64,000 nt of DNA from Kalaharituber pfeilii (GCA_015179045.1 WHUZ01000010.1:1426001-1490000); one strand, 5' to 3'. Positions 1 through 12,239 are shown, counted from the stretch's first letter. Numbers and translations are program-made. Notes: generated by a model not told the origin, from the sequence alone.

Positions 1-1817
1 ATGCATTCCATGAATGTTGGGTATTAGAGGCTGGAGAGATGCTAATAAGGCTCGTCTAGGCACTTCGATATCTAGGTATGATGCACCATTAGTAGTAGCC
101 GTTGAAGCTTTCTAACTACCCTGTAGAGTGTTCCGCTAAGATGAACCGTGGTGTGAACGAGGTAAGAAGATCTAGCCGAACGGTCCAGAGCAGGTGGCGC
201 TAACAATGTATTTTAGGCCTTCACTGAGGCTGCCAGAGTAGCTCTGACCTCTACTGCTAAGGGTGCTTCGGAATCCACCCGGGGGGAAGCTGCATTATCT
301 TATAAGTAACCAACTTTTTACGGAAAAATCAGTTCGAACTTGTACCATTATCACTGCCTCGTTGTTTTCGCCAACCCGGAAGAAGCACAGCAGTCGAATG
401 AAGTTGACTCGCCGCCCGAGATATACTAGTATCATGTATCCAGGCAGCCTTCGGTGTTTTTTTTTCTCGAATTTCTATTCATCTTTAACTTTGACATCTT
501 TAATGCAGGGAGTTGTTTCTTTCTATGCTGTTGGAATTCTTCTGTATTCTCCAATCTATTTCTTATGATAGTCTGAGTTGCACCTTCCTCTCTCCGATGA
601 CCGAAAGTTACACAAATCTGGGCAGATTCTACATCATCATCACTATTGCAGTTGGTCGTCTATCGTTTGTGGTTGGGACTTGGATCGTGCAGTCTTCTTG
701 TCGCGTGAAGCTTTATCGTATTCTTTTATTGTAGCTGAAATAGGTGGAATGAAGGGAGGCGGATTATCCTCATGCCCTGACTATTATGTGCACATCGCTA
801 TTAGCCCGGTTGTCTTTGCAGACACTCAGTATTTAGCTGCGCCTTTTTTTTTCTTCTTGTTTTTGCAAGGATTTGTCAGCTTGTACGTCTTCTGCTATCA
901 TACGCTTGAAACAAGTCTGAGATTAGATACATGTAAAAACACACGTGGTGAACATCTCCTATCGATTGTTATCTTTGAGAGATAGGCATTTTAAGATCAT
1001 GACAATGCTGATTGATACGAGACACTGAAGTCTCCGTCGTGGAGAAATTAATTCCGCGGATTGGCTTCTCCGGGCGAGAATCACCGGTAGCTGCCTCCAA
1101 TCCCGTCAGCAAAACAAAATCAAGATCCTTGGCGGAAGCTTCATTCGTATTTGTGCAAGCCCGAGATCGACTATCTGGGACGATAATACCAATTCTCCAG
1201 ATATCCGTCACTTTTCGTGGTCCGATATCGTGCTTATCCATACCCCTTCCTTCCACTACCCCCCCACCGGGACTTGTAGCCCCCCACCCCATTTTGTTTT
1301 TCGATCATCCCGCATCGCGCTGCCAGGTGCAGTCTCGAGACTGGCGCATGGTTCGGGCAGGGATGGTTCAGACATATGATAGCGACGGCGCCGCACTAAT
1401 CCTGGGTTGGGCAACTTTGATGTCAGTTGCTATTGCGCAATTGAAATTGCTCAGCCGTTGTTTTTTTCGCCGTGAATTTTTTTACGAGACAAAGAGAATT
1501 TATAATTAAGAAAGCTCACGCGCCCGCGATGGAGGAACAGCTAGTAGTATTTTGGTTCTTCTTGCTGGATATTGATAAACCTTTGGGTTGAGTTCCTCTT
1601 GACTCATTACCTATTTGGCTTTTATTGGAATTACCTTAGATATCTCAATTGAGGTCTATTACTCCTTGAGAGCTGTCTAGATATCACCTACTTGATACAC
1701 TAGTACTGCTCATTGAATTGAGCTCGCATTATCTATACCTCATTATACCTGTCGCCATTCCTCCCTTCCCGCCAGGACAGATTGAATTGAGAACTTGGTC
1801 GACTTGGTCAATTCAGC
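1..1817. other. gene-free stretch
   Basis: I see no supportable gene on either strand. The short open frames carry no recognisable motif. The 3' part is the upstream region of the siroheme synthase gene. The first 300 bases read like degraded coding sequence in several frames, but I cannot name them. Confidence 0.5.
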
Positions 1818-3553
1818 ATGCCCGCCCTCCTCGCCTCCATCGAGTGCGCCTCCCATGTACACCTCATCGTCGGCCACAACCCCCTCGCTTCTGCTAGGGT
1901 GTCGCGCTCACTTGAGCTCGGCGCGCAAGTAAAGCTGCTTGCGCCTGGCGGTGCGGACATGCATTATGCACTGAAGCAGAAAATCGACGATGGAGAAATC
2001 GAGTGGGTGAAGAAGGATGTATTGACTGTGGAAGACCTGACGACGCTGGGGAGGCCCGAGGTCGACGGTGTGGTGGATGCGGTGTTTGTGACGTTGCCGG
2101 TGGGATGTGCGCAGAGTGAGTATCTTCAATTGGGATACGTGTGGAAATTGCAATTACTAACTCGAATGGATGGAATGGATAAGATCCTCGAATCTCAGCG
2201 TTGTGCAAGAAGTTACGGATTCCAGTTAATGTCGCCGATTCCCCCTCTCTCTGCACCTTCACTCTGCTCTCCACCTACTCAGACGGCCCTCTCCAAATCG
2301 GTGTGACGACGTCCGGGCGCGGGTGCAAACTCGCTTCCCGGATTCGCCGGGAAATCGTTTCCACTCTTCCCCCAAACATTGGCTCTGCCTGTGAGCGCCT
2401 CGGTAAGCTGCGACGACGCATATGGGAAGAGGACTTTGCCAACACTACCGCTAGCACCAGCAGTGGTCTCGAAGTCGAGGTAGGCGGCGCCCTGCTGGCA
2501 TTCGACGAGGATGACGACCTTGGCCAGAAATCCACCTTCAACAAGCTGGTTACGCAGGACGACTACGAGGCAGCCAAAAGTCGACGGATACGCTGGCTCT
2601 CCCAAATCTGCGAGTACTGGCCCTTAGAGAAACTTTGTAACGTTGCGGAGCAAGACATCGACGGGCTCCTTCGCGACTACAGCGCCGAGCACGGCAACTC
2701 CAACATCACTACCGGCCTGGTCCCATCGCCACCAGGGTCAAGTACCCCTTCACCTCCTCTAGGTGACGATCTTTCTCTCGATAAAGGTCGGATCTATCTG
2801 GTCGGTTCTGGCCCCGGCCACCCCGACCTCCTCACCACTGCCTCCCTTAAAGCAATACAGTCTGCCGACCTCATCCTCGCTGATAAGCTCGTTCCCTCCG
2901 CTGTCCTTTCTCTCGTCCCCCGCCGCACCCCAATCCACATTGCGCGCAAATTCCCCGGCAACGCCGACGCTGCACAAGAAGAACTTCTCGAGCTCGGTCT
3001 TGCGGCCCTCAAGGAAGGGAAGCGCGTGATCCGTCTAAAGCAAGGAGACCCCTACATCTACGGCCGGGGCGCCGAAGAATACGACTTTTTTACCTTGCGC
3101 GGCTACGGACCCGTGGTCGTGGTACCGGGGATCACATCCGCATTATCTGCGCCTTTGTTCGCAGCCATCCCGGCCACGCATAGAGGCGTGGCAGACCAAG
3201 TCCTGATAGTCACTGGTACCGGCCGCAAAGGTGAGGCGCCAGAGATGCCAGAGTATGTGAAGTCCCGGACAACGGTGTTTTTGATGGCGTTGCATAGGCT
3301 GGGGGCACTGGTGGAGAGCCTTGTGGTGGGCAAGAGGTGGCCGAAGGAGTTGCCGTGCGCGGTGGTCGAGAGGGCGAGTTGTAAGGATCAGAGGGTAATT
3401 AGGTCGACGCTGGAGGGGGTGGTGGCAGCGGTAGAGGTGGAAGGGAGTAGGCCACCGGGGTTGTTGGTGGTTGGGTGGGCGTGCGGGGTGCTGAGGGGGG
3501 CGGAAAGGAGGGGAAGGGAGCGGGAGAGGGAGAGGGGGGAAAGGCGTGGGTAG
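1818..3553 (+). CDS. MET1: siroheme synthase: precorrin-2 dehydrogenase fused to uroporphyrinogen-III C-methyltransferase
   Basis: Two exons, 1818-2115 and 2199-3553, give 550 aa; the 83-nt intron has a GTGAGT donor and sits in phase 1. The N-terminal half is Met8-like (NAD-dependent precorrin-2 dehydrogenase, possibly ferrochelatase), with the block LRIPVNVADSP just after the intron and ITTSGRG-like GVTTSGRGCKLASRIRREI. From about residue 297 comes the SUMT domain: IYLVGSGPGHPDLLT (SAM loop), ADLILADKLV, RLKQGDPYIYGRGAEE, VVVPGITSALSAP and TGTGRKG. Known role of the family: methylate uroporphyrinogen III and oxidise precorrin-2 on the way to siroheme, the cofactor of sulfite and nitrite reductases; cytosolic. 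The last ~25 residues are low-complexity Arg/Glu/Gly and may be a weakly constrained tail. It converges on the DERA gene. The yeast split (MET1 plus MET8) versus this fusion makes the symbol approximate. Confidence 0.9.
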
Positions 3554-4052
3554 TGGAGGAGGGATTCAGAGAGTTTTAGTAGTTGGGCGATTAGATGTTT
3601 AGATTCATGTGGATATGGCGTGCAGCTGTTGAGGGAATTTATGTGATGTGCCATGTGGCATATCGGGAATTATAGGACAGTATCGGGCGGTAGTTTGGGC
3701 TAATCATATACTTGTTCTTTTTGAGAGGGTGGGGGAGGTGGGGACACGGTTTTGGCATATTCTCAGTTTCGGCATTTTGCATGAACATTTGCATATATTT
3801 AGTTTTTTTTTTTTTTTTCCCTTTTTTGGGATGGGTATAGCTATAGCATATTTCATGTATATAATTGTGTGTTATCCATATTTGAGGGCAAGTCGATTGA
3901 GAAAATGGATGAAGAACTTTTTTCCAACAGTAAGTGTTTCCAAAAAAAGCAGCGTAGCACACCCTGGGGTGCTAGGTTGGAGGAAGGTTCAGGGTAATAG
4001 ACAGTTCAACTATCACCACCCTATTCTAACTTCCTACACATGTTTGAATAAT
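3554..4052. other. convergent 3' intergenic region
   Basis: This lies between the 3' ends of MET1 (+) and the aldolase (-). It holds T/A-rich 3' sequence, with a T tract near 3801-3818, and no gene. Confidence 0.6.
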
Positions 4053-5057
4053 TCAATACCCTTCCCCCTGTGGCGCAGCATCCTGCATAATTTGCACTCC
4101 AGACGAGGTTCCTATCCTCTCTGCCCCCGCCCTTAGCATCTCCAGACATTTACTTTTATCACCCCACACATTAGCATTCATTTACTTTCCCACAGCCAAT
4201 TGGGGAAAAACTCACTCAAAGGACCTCACACCCCCACTTGCCTTCACTCTCACCTTTCCCCTCTCCCCCTCCACATCTCTTACTCCTTCCCCTTCGACTG
4301 CCTTCCACATCAACCTCACATCCTCCCTCGTCGCGCCTCCGCCCAAGAACCCTGTACTGGTCTTGACAAACGCAGCGCCCGCCTTCGCAGCAACATAGCA
4401 CGCCGCGACCTTTTCCTCGTCAGTCAGGAACACAGTTTCGATTATGACTTTGACGGGCACAGGATGCGCAGCGGTGACGACGGACGAGATGTCGTGGTAG
4501 AGAAGCGGATACGAGCGCGATTTGACGTGGGAGAGGTTCAGTACCATGTCGATTTCGGTGGCACCGTGGCGAATGGCGAGGGTGGTTTCGCTGTTTGCGG
4601 AAGTTAGTGAGGGTATTGGTGGTGATGATGGTAAGGGGAAAGAGGAGGAGGGACAAACAAGGCTTTGGCTTCGGGGGCGCCAGCACCGAGCGGGAAACCG
4701 ATTACGCCGCAAGTGTCGATACCGGTGTTAGCGAGGTTGGTTGATACACGTTTGACCCAGGAGCCGTTGACGCAGCAGGACTGTTGGAGAACAGGAGGTT
4801 TAGCTTCTGCCCTATCTAATTATCACGCTCCACCCTACCTTGAACCCATACTTCTTTGCCTCCCCACACAACTTTTCAATCATCTCCTCCGTCGCATCTG
4901 GCTTGAGCAGCGTGTGATCAATCGTCTTTGCAAATCCATTGCTAATCGGACTCGTGATTTCCGGCACCAGATTCACTGCGCTGATATCCTCGTCTTTGAT
5001 AGCTGCGAAGACGGCGGAGATTTTGGCTCCAATTTCAGCGTCGGTGGGGCAGTGCAT
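4053..5057 (-). CDS. deoxyribose-phosphate aldolase (DERA)
   Basis: Four exons on the minus strand, 5057-4839, 4780-4659, 4590-4216 and 4152-4053, give 271 aa, normal for the family. Residues: [12 protein letters not shown] near the N-terminus, then [44 protein letters not shown], then [10 protein letters not shown] with the Schiff-base lysine, [10 protein letters not shown] with the second conserved lysine, and RIGTSSGV, the phosphate-binding loop. The last loop lies on a 100-nt terminal exon found by frame and splice site (donor GTGAGT at 4215, acceptor AG at 4154-4153). Known reaction: reversible cleavage of 2-deoxyribose-5-phosphate to glyceraldehyde-3-phosphate and acetaldehyde in deoxynucleoside breakdown. 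It is divergent from the acyl-CoA-binding protein gene. Certainty of family is high; the exact start is the only in-frame ATG I see. Confidence 0.93.
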
Positions 5058-5623
5058 TGCTGTTCTTCGCTACTGAGCTGTGTTTGAGACTTGGGTGAGC
5101 ATAGAGGACGGCCCTGCAGTGTAGCTATAAAATCGCTCCCGGATCGCCAACATCAACAAATCATGCTGGATTTTGCAACAGTTCACCTTCCATATCTGTA
5201 CACCACCCCATCTGAAGACAATCCATTTGTACTACTATGATGAAGCCGAACAATAAGACTCTCAGCGTAGAACAATCCCGATGTTCTTCTCACCTGCGCT
5301 ATTTCCTTCCACATGCCCAATCCGGTAGTCAGCATTCTAGCCTCGGTCTGCCCCGCTTTTCTCTTGGCGCCCACTTAGGGCCTTCACTCATACTTGTGAT
5401 GCCGTGCTGTTCTCGTGCCCAGACTATTAATTTGGGTACGAGAACAATGCCCTGCCCAATTTGCCCATTTGTCCCCTGTAGTTGTACTTGTGGCTGACCT
5501 CCCCCATTTCCAACTCACCCCTCAACTCCATCTCCATCTCAAAACCACCAAACATCGAAACCCTTCCGACAGATAAAATTACCTACCTGACCTTAAATCT
5601 CATCTCGAAGAAGCATAGAAGTA
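5058..5623. promoter_or_regulatory. divergent promoter region, DERA / ACBP
   Basis: This is a 566-bp gap between the two divergent start codons. It contains an almost perfect hairpin at 5408-5446, listed separately. I see no ORF with family resemblance. Confidence 0.55.
5408..5446. repeat. inverted repeat, TTCTCGTGCCCA family
   Basis: Arms at 5408-5421 (TGTTCTCGTGCCCA) and 5433-5446 (TGGGTACGAGAACA) pair at 13 of 14 positions around an 11-nt loop. The same core recurs at 16258-16269, 26042-26051 and 40632-40645, the first two again with an inverted partner, so this looks like a small dispersed element rather than a private hairpin. Confidence 0.65.
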
Positions 5624-6414
5624 ATGGGGGCCGAGTTCGAAAAAGCAGCTGAAGATGTCAAGAATCTCGAGTCGAAGCCGTCGGATGACGAGCTGTTGAA
5701 GGTACCTGACTTGCTCTGCCATGTTTTACAATGCTCATCTCATTTCGATATCTTCTTTTTGTTTCATGTTTATTGTTCTCTACGAGTGTTCAGAGTTGGG
5801 CTGTACTCTTGCCTTTAATACCTCCGCACCATGCAGTGTCCCAGGGGATAGGAGCAAGCGGGTAGTAGTACAAGGGGGCGAAACGGAACCTTCAGATAGA
5901 TCTCCACCTATAAACCCTCCCCTCAATCAAATAGCTATCTAGATACCTAGATATCTAGTCTCTCTCTGCTTAAGTTTTTTCTCTTCCCCCTCCCTTCTCC
6001 ATACTCCTAAACAGGCTCCTTCTTCTCCTTTACGCTTCCAAGTTTTATCCTCTCAACTTCTCTCCCTCTGCTAACTTTTCCACCTACAGCTCTATGGCCT
6101 CTTCAAACAAGCCACCACCGGTGACAACACCACTGACAAGCCCGGCCTCTTCGACTTTATAGTAATCCTGACCACTTATCCTCTTGCACTCACCACTCCT
6201 ACCCATGCACTCATATGCCTACTCGCCTCCTTCTCCCCCAGTTCGAATCTTCCACATGCTAACATATCATCCTTCTCCTTTCCCCCAGGGCGGTTACAAA
6301 TGGAAAGCCTGGAAGGCTCTCGAGGGCACAACCAAGGAGGACGCAGAGAAGCAGTATATTGCGTTTGTCAATGAGCTGAAGGTGAAGCATGGGTTTCAGA
6401 TGTATGAGGGGTAG
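5624..6414 (+). CDS. ACB1: acyl-CoA-binding protein
   Basis: Three exons, 5624-5701, 6090-6161 and 6289-6414, give 91 aa, typical of free-standing ACBPs. The sequence runs [19 protein letters not shown] at the start, then [19 protein letters not shown] and [17 protein letters not shown], then a C-terminal helix ending FQMYEG. Conserved ACBP positions seen: the YGLFKQAT helix, the KPG turn and the K-W-x-A-W acyl-CoA-binding helix. Known role: binds C14-C22 acyl-CoA in the cytosol as a carrier and pool former. Intron 1 is unusually long here (388 nt) compared with most introns in the window. One difference from the common DFKGKAKW turn is DFIGGYKW at the exon 2/3 junction, which supports the splice choice. 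Confidence 0.92.
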
Positions 6415-7692
6415 AATAAAGGACAGGATATTGAAGGATAACGGTAGACATGATGTGTGCTTTTATGCATGTGTATTGATCTATAAATGAGCACAGCCCC
6501 TTGGTAAATTGCCTTGCGCTTGGCGTTTGCCTTTTCCTTGTCCTTGGGAACTCTCTTTTCTTTTTTCTTTCTTTCTTCCTTGACACATGATCAATTATCA
6601 TGTTGACCATGATGAGGGTTCATTTGGGACCTTCTGTTGTATTATGGCATCTAAATATATACCGCAATCAACTAGACAAGCATATCCTTCTGTGCAATCC
6701 GACCTTTAACGAGCTAGATCATCATTATCATTATCCTTGTCGCTATCAGTTTATATGCAGGTGTAATACACCAAAGATACCAATATGGATAGAAACCATG
6801 GCATTTGGTACTGAAGTTTGTTGCCGGTAAGTCCGTAGAGGTAGTCGTACATGTACCATTAATGGGCCTTTGGTCATGCTTCGCTATCTATGTAGGCACA
6901 TGATTTTTTTTGGGTCTATCGATTGGACAGGACAAGCATACACAAGGTTTACCAATGAGGAGGAGGTAAACGGTAACAACTCAAAGAATGCACATGCAGA
7001 TTGCAATATTTCGAGCCTCTGCTGCCTTCTCCAGCCTGCTAACCTCTTCACGCAAGTACAGTTCGACACCCCCAACTTAACGCAGGGAAAACTTAAAACA
7101 TTAACTAACATCAAGATGCTGAACGTGGAAAACGAAAACGAAAAAGAAGTCATATGCCATTCATTGTTGGTCGTAATTCAGCAATGGGATCGTGTGATAT
7201 CGTCACGGGTCATAAAATGAGAGGAAAGAACAAGAATAATAAATAATAAAAATAAAAAAAAGGGCAGAAGCTGGAAACGGGGAGGGGCAAGAACGGAAGG
7301 CAGGAACCAGGGTGAAAAAGAAAATCATAAGTGCCAAGACAACAGAAAGTAAGGGAGTTAGTGAAGCTCGCCCTGTATGACTCCCAATCTCTCTGCCTCG
7401 TGCTTTTTGTATCGAATTTTCTCTAACTTTTTTTTTTGTTTCCTGGAATGAAAAACCCCAGCTACAAACAAGCCTTTTGTGTTTTGCTTCCCTTGTAGCC
7501 CATTTTTACTTTTAGACTAATTTTTGTGATAACCACTTTGTACATGTTGACTTGATATCCAGAATTATGTGTTTCTCAAGGGCGTCGTGCAATGATAAAT
7601 ATTCTTCAAAATAATCAGTTATGCCTTAATCGTCGACAAGATTATAGTAGGGATGAGGGAGATAAAGAAAAAGATCAATGGCAGAAGGTAGC
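6415..7692. other. gene-free stretch
   Basis: ACBP 3' region followed by A/T-biased sequence. I found no gene. Confidence 0.5.
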
Positions 7693-8420
7693 TTACCGAG
7701 AGGGATTGTATGTTGAGGCCTTCTCATCTATCACCTGCGCGTTCGTTGATCCAGACTCACAGTTCCACCGGACGCCCAAGAACCCCAAACACCACGACTT
7801 TAAAAATTTGCCCACACCAGCAATCTTATGGCAAATTCCAGCCGTCGACGTATTTGGACGCCACCCCTTTTCCTCCACATCCACAAACCCAGCCTCGAGA
7901 AGCTGCCGTTTGATTATGGCTGTAGCTTCTGATGGTCCAGTAGCCGGAGGCGGTCTCACTGGGGCACGGAGTGCTCGACCTTTGGAGCCTTCAACTGCAT
8001 TACTCCGACTGGAGTAGCGATGCTGTGGTCCGGGGGCCGATACGAGGCCGGTTTCCACAACTTCGATCCATCCTCCCGGTTTCGTTTGCCTAAGTAACGA
8101 CAGGAATGGCCGAAAAGAATAGCCAATTGGTGTTAACATTGGAACTCGCCACCTCCCCTTTTCCTGGATGAATCCCGGAAGGTAGAGGCACTAAATGGAA
8201 GGAGGGATAGCAATTGACTTACTCAAATGCAAGACGGAATATCCTGGCTCCATCTTGTATGCCAGATCGCTGGTAGCGAATGTGCACAAAGTCGAAGAGC
8301 TGTGTTTGTGGCTGGCATTTCTCACATGGGAAAGCGTGGGCGGCGCACGCAGCGTTGAGGGTGCTACCATTGACCCTTGCAGCCAGTCATCAGCGTCAAA
8401 TTCCGCAATAGGAAGTCCCC
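7693..8420 (-). pseudogene. decayed SAM-dependent methyltransferase (LaeA/UMTA-like)
   Basis: Read on the minus strand, 8310-8230 encodes LFDFVHIRYQ, the acidic post-motif of fungal LaeA/UMTA-type methyltransferases. After a possible intron (donor GTAAGT near 8225), 8139-8020 encodes LLRQTKPGGWIEVVETG, the classical KPGGWIE strand. Further on comes IIKRQLLEAGFVDVEEKGW (about 7910-7855), matching the late ALxxAGFVDV motif. The usual N-terminal SAM motif (GxGTG) and the C-terminal VLGWS segment are not recognisable, and stop codons interrupt the upstream frames. I infer a broken gene. A diverged functional gene with unusual introns is the alternative. Confidence 0.5.
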
Positions 8421-8439
8421 AGAGAGCTAGTAGTCCCAA

Positions 8440-10980
8440 AAAAGTGACTTTTCGCCACTACCCAAAGCAGTTACACCACATCTATAGAGGGGGAAATCAC
8501 AAAAAAAAAAAAAAAAAAAAATATAGGTAAGGCTGGGATGAGTTATTTACCGTGTCAGCGGCTTCTGCCCCTTGACATCTTCCCCGACAATTTCTGCTGA
8601 GGTTGATTTCCTACATATTATATCAATATCGTGCGTAATATGACTACTTCAGATGCGCCGCCTAGGCGTATAATCTCAGTCATGGGCTACGCACTCTGTG
8701 ATGCCAAGGGCGCAAACATCGGTTTCAATGTCAGTGTCGAGTAAGTTGGAGGAGTGGGTCACCTAGAATATAACCACCTCATCCCGTCAGTCATCTTGTT
8801 TCTGCAGGGCAAATTGAAGCGGTATTTAGAGGATATGAACCAGCAAGAGATGAGATGAGGTCAACGGTATAAAGATTGGTCACATGAGAACATCCTAGCT
8901 CCAGTATCCATATCAAAAAGACAAAAAGCGTCTAGAAGGAAATCAGGAAGAGCGGTCAACAAAGTTCTTGAACTTACAGATGCTTCTGTCTCAAAGCTTT
9001 CTTTGGCTCCAAAGAACATCATCATAACCAATCAATCACTAATCCACTAGTAGCTGGATAAATCTGATATTTGATCTAGATATTGCGCTGATGAATTGTA
9101 AAGGACGACGTATTAGTTGGCAAGCAGCGTGGCCTGGGTAAGAGGTGTATGGAGGGAGCTGACGAGACAAAGGATGTCGACGTGGTAGTTGATTCTGCGA
9201 ACAGTTCTCTGGACCTCAGTACTGGAGATGGCAGAGGGTGGTGGATTTGTTGGCCAGCGCATAAGTATACTAGCAGGGCCGTTCTCCGCCTGCCCACCCC
9301 TCCAATGATTCGTCCATTATGTGAGTGCGAGACCCCGGATTTGCCAGTATGGGGCGCTGATGAGCTGTCAAGGCACCAGAGTTAAATAAAATTGTGCTTA
9401 CATTCCTGGACCTGCAGGAAGGGAGAAGGTAAGGGGAGCTGGTACAAGAAGAAGCGTGGCGCAAAATTTTAGTGTTCACAAACGAGTGGGTGTGATGCCC
9501 GTTACCTCGTTACAGTATGTTTCTTTCCAACAAGCACCTTCTTGGGAGGCTTGACGAACGAGTCATTGTGCATGACCTATCCTAATATGGGCTTTCAAGC
9601 GAGTTAGCAAGAGGTGAATGAAAGGCTGGAAGTTGCAGCACCCAATCACAACGTAGCAGTGCATTCTCACATTACCAGCTCATTGTGACCTTTAGCATGG
9701 AGAGGTTCACGGCATCATCACAGGTACCATATACCAATAGACACTCAAAAGTATGGACTCAGGGGACCGGCATTATGCAAGCAAGTAAGTATTCATGAAG
9801 TTTCCTCCTCCCTGTACCCAGATAATCTTAATTGGAGGGTATTGAGGTCCGCAAACGGAGTCCACAGTATGCCATGGTTAGCTCGTCTTCAGTCATAGAT
9901 ATGCATGGAAGAACTTGTTTGCCCACAAGGCCGGAAAGTCTGTACATGGAACGGGGATTGGTATCAACTCGGTGGAAGGCATAGCTAATAATCAATTGTA
10001 CCGTGCATGGATCTAGCTAAGATGGTGGTCATTTGCTGTAAGAAGGCGGATGGACAATCTGTTTGGCTTCCATTAGGTGGTGTTTGCTGACGTGTAAAAA
10101 ATTATCCAGACCCCACACCCATTTTGTTTTCGTCGTACCGTCCTCTGACGTGTCAACCTAGATATGGAGAAGGGGTTCTGCAGCCCAAGTTTCTTCGTTT
10201 TTTTTTTTCCTGTACAGCTTGCAGCCTTCGTATGCATTCGTTGGTGATATGCTCTGCTCTGCATAACATATATAGAGACGCTTCATTTGTCTGTTCCGTG
10301 GCCAGCAGGAAAACAGTTTGTCGGATCAGTTATAGCACGGCCCAGTTAATTCTCATGTTCCCATTGGATTCGCGGCATCTGTTGCTTGCCAGCCATAAAT
10401 GACCTTCATGGTTTTCTTCGAGAAAACGATCAGCCGCAGCATGGGGCGGTCAGAGGAGGGAATTTCAAAGCACTTCACAACTCAAACACTGTTGTAAAGT
10501 GGGCATTAATGCACTTCCTAATCTGGGCCTGCGAATACTCGACGGTCATTGGCTACAATTTTTCACCAGTCGCAGACGGCATCGCGAAATGGACTTCACT
10601 TCAGCAACCCCACTGGTGAACTGCGCGAAGTATTTTGTCGCAGATAACCCGCTCAGCCCGCGACTACATGCCTCGTGTATTCACACACTGGCTAAAGGAG
10701 AGGATTTGATTTGCCAATGCTGGAGGTTAATTTCCTCTATTTACTTGGTTTTTTCTCAAACAAGTTGGACAGTGTTCACCCAGAGCTGCACAATGTATGT
10801 GTGAGCGGAGATGACCATACACTAGATAACTTTCCATCCGTCTAAGATACAAATACTAGTACAAAGTCCAATGCCCATCAGTCCTTGCCCGATATTAGGC
10901 CCATTGTTCAACGAAATCAGAACTTTGGAAATAAAAGAGACCCGAACTCCCATGGCGCTACCCAGTTTGCGATGGGTAGC
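8440..10980. other. gene-free stretch
   Basis: About 2.5 kb with no supportable gene on either strand. It contains an A19 tract near 8503-8521. The N-terminal part of the methyltransferase remnant may once have extended into the left end. Confidence 0.45.
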
Positions 10981-11674
10981 TTAGAATTGTTTGGCCATGT
11001 TCTGACATGCTTTCTAATGTCGCAACAGTCACATTAGTGCATTGATACTTATTTACAATGAAAAGTCATGGTATTGAGGTATGAAGTAACTTACAAGCTG
11101 ATCCAAATACCAACCACATATTGTCAAGTCACCTCGGTGGTCGTCCATGCACTTGGTAAAGGCCTTTGCATCAGCTTCGCAGGAGATTCCGCTCTTGTCA
11201 CCCCAGGCGTTGGAGGCAGCCTGAGTCTGGGGGGCAGGGGAAGCCTCCGTAGCAGAAGGCTGAGAGCTGCCGCCTCCAAACAGGCCCGTGATGCCGGCGC
11301 CAATCATATGACCAACAGTTGAGCCGACAGCGACACCACTACATTTTTCAGAAAGAGTTGTTAGTACCGTTAGTGCGAGCGTACCAATTTGTTATGAAGC
11401 TTACGCAGCGGTGGATGCCATCTAATGTCTATATGTCAGCCAGTAACCAACTATTGACAACCAGGCAAGAAATTCGACTTACCTGGCCAAATAAACCGGG
11501 AGCTTGAGAAGCTGTGGCTGGAGGATGAGCTTGAGACGGTGCCGGGGGATGCGCGGCAGTTGTAGCAGGGACGGAGGCAGTAGATGCAGCCCTGGACTGC
11601 TGCGGGGCGGCCGGCTTCGCAGGAGCAGGAGCGACAGAAGGGCGTCTAGGAGCGGCGCTGCGTTGACGAGGCAT
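10981..11674 (-). CDS. MIX17: twin CX9C mitochondrial protein, MIX17/CHCHD2-CHCHD10 type
   Basis: Four exons on the minus strand, 11674-11483, 11421-11405, 11338-11095 and 11013-10981, give 161 aa. The N-terminal ~60 residues are Pro/Ala/Arg-rich, as expected for this family's mitochondrial targeting segment. A hydrophobic Gly-rich stretch follows (GVAVGSTVGHMIGAGITGLFGGG). The C-terminal CHCH domain has CEADAKAFTKC and CGWYLDQLKAC, both CX9C, and the second pair is completed only by the 33-nt last exon. Exon 2 is a 17-nt microexon encoding the start of MASTAAG. Known role: imported by the Mia40 disulfide relay into the intermembrane space and linked to MICOS and respiratory function. Divergent from MMS2. 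Confidence 0.9.
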
Positions 11675-12239
11675 AGCTTTTGTTGCGAGTGAACGGCTTG
11701 GAGCTATGGGGGTATCGGTATAATAAGCGAAGGGTAGAGGATTTTGATACAGCAGAAAAGATGTGAAGAATATTTAGTTGGGGTGTTTCAATTAGTAACT
11801 GCGATGGCGGCGAATCTCATGGAACGGGATGGTGGCTTGGCAGGGACTTCTCACTATCCAGAATTCTTATTTGGTTACCCTGAAAAAATTGAACAAGACT
11901 ATCGTACTTTGCTAGCTCAACATTATTCGTACGTTTGTAAAAACTGATGGGTGCACTCCTTCAGTCGTCGAAGTTACATAGACGGTCTAGCACCGGGTCT
12001 GTTACTTGAACATCAATCTGATTGATGGCATATCACATGACCCATCACATGACTAGCGTCATAGGCAACTTTGCCAAGAGATCTCACGAGGGGTCGTAGT
12101 GCCAACCGGAGATCTGAGCCTGGACATTGGCCCCAAGAGTCCCTTTCTCGTTCATAGAACCGTAATCTCAACATATCCTACTCACCCGCTACACTGAAAC
12201 TAGTGGAAGTCCCGTTTTAAACGCTGCCCATCATTTCAA
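11675..12239. promoter_or_regulatory. divergent promoter region, MIX17 / MMS2
   Basis: 565 bp between two divergent start codons. I see no gene inside. Confidence 0.5.

Noticed and set aside
1..300. Possible degraded coding sequence at the left edge
   Set aside because: Several frames read protein-like for 20-25 residues, but stops interrupt all and no motif can be named.
1894..2274. 126-codon minus-strand open frame over MET1 exon 1
   Set aside because: Antisense shadow of a well-supported gene.
6242..6252. GTTCGAATCT resembling a tRNA T-loop
   Set aside because: It lies in an ACBP intron and no acceptor stem, anticodon arm or D-arm can be folded around it. I found no convincing tRNA or 5S rRNA in the window.
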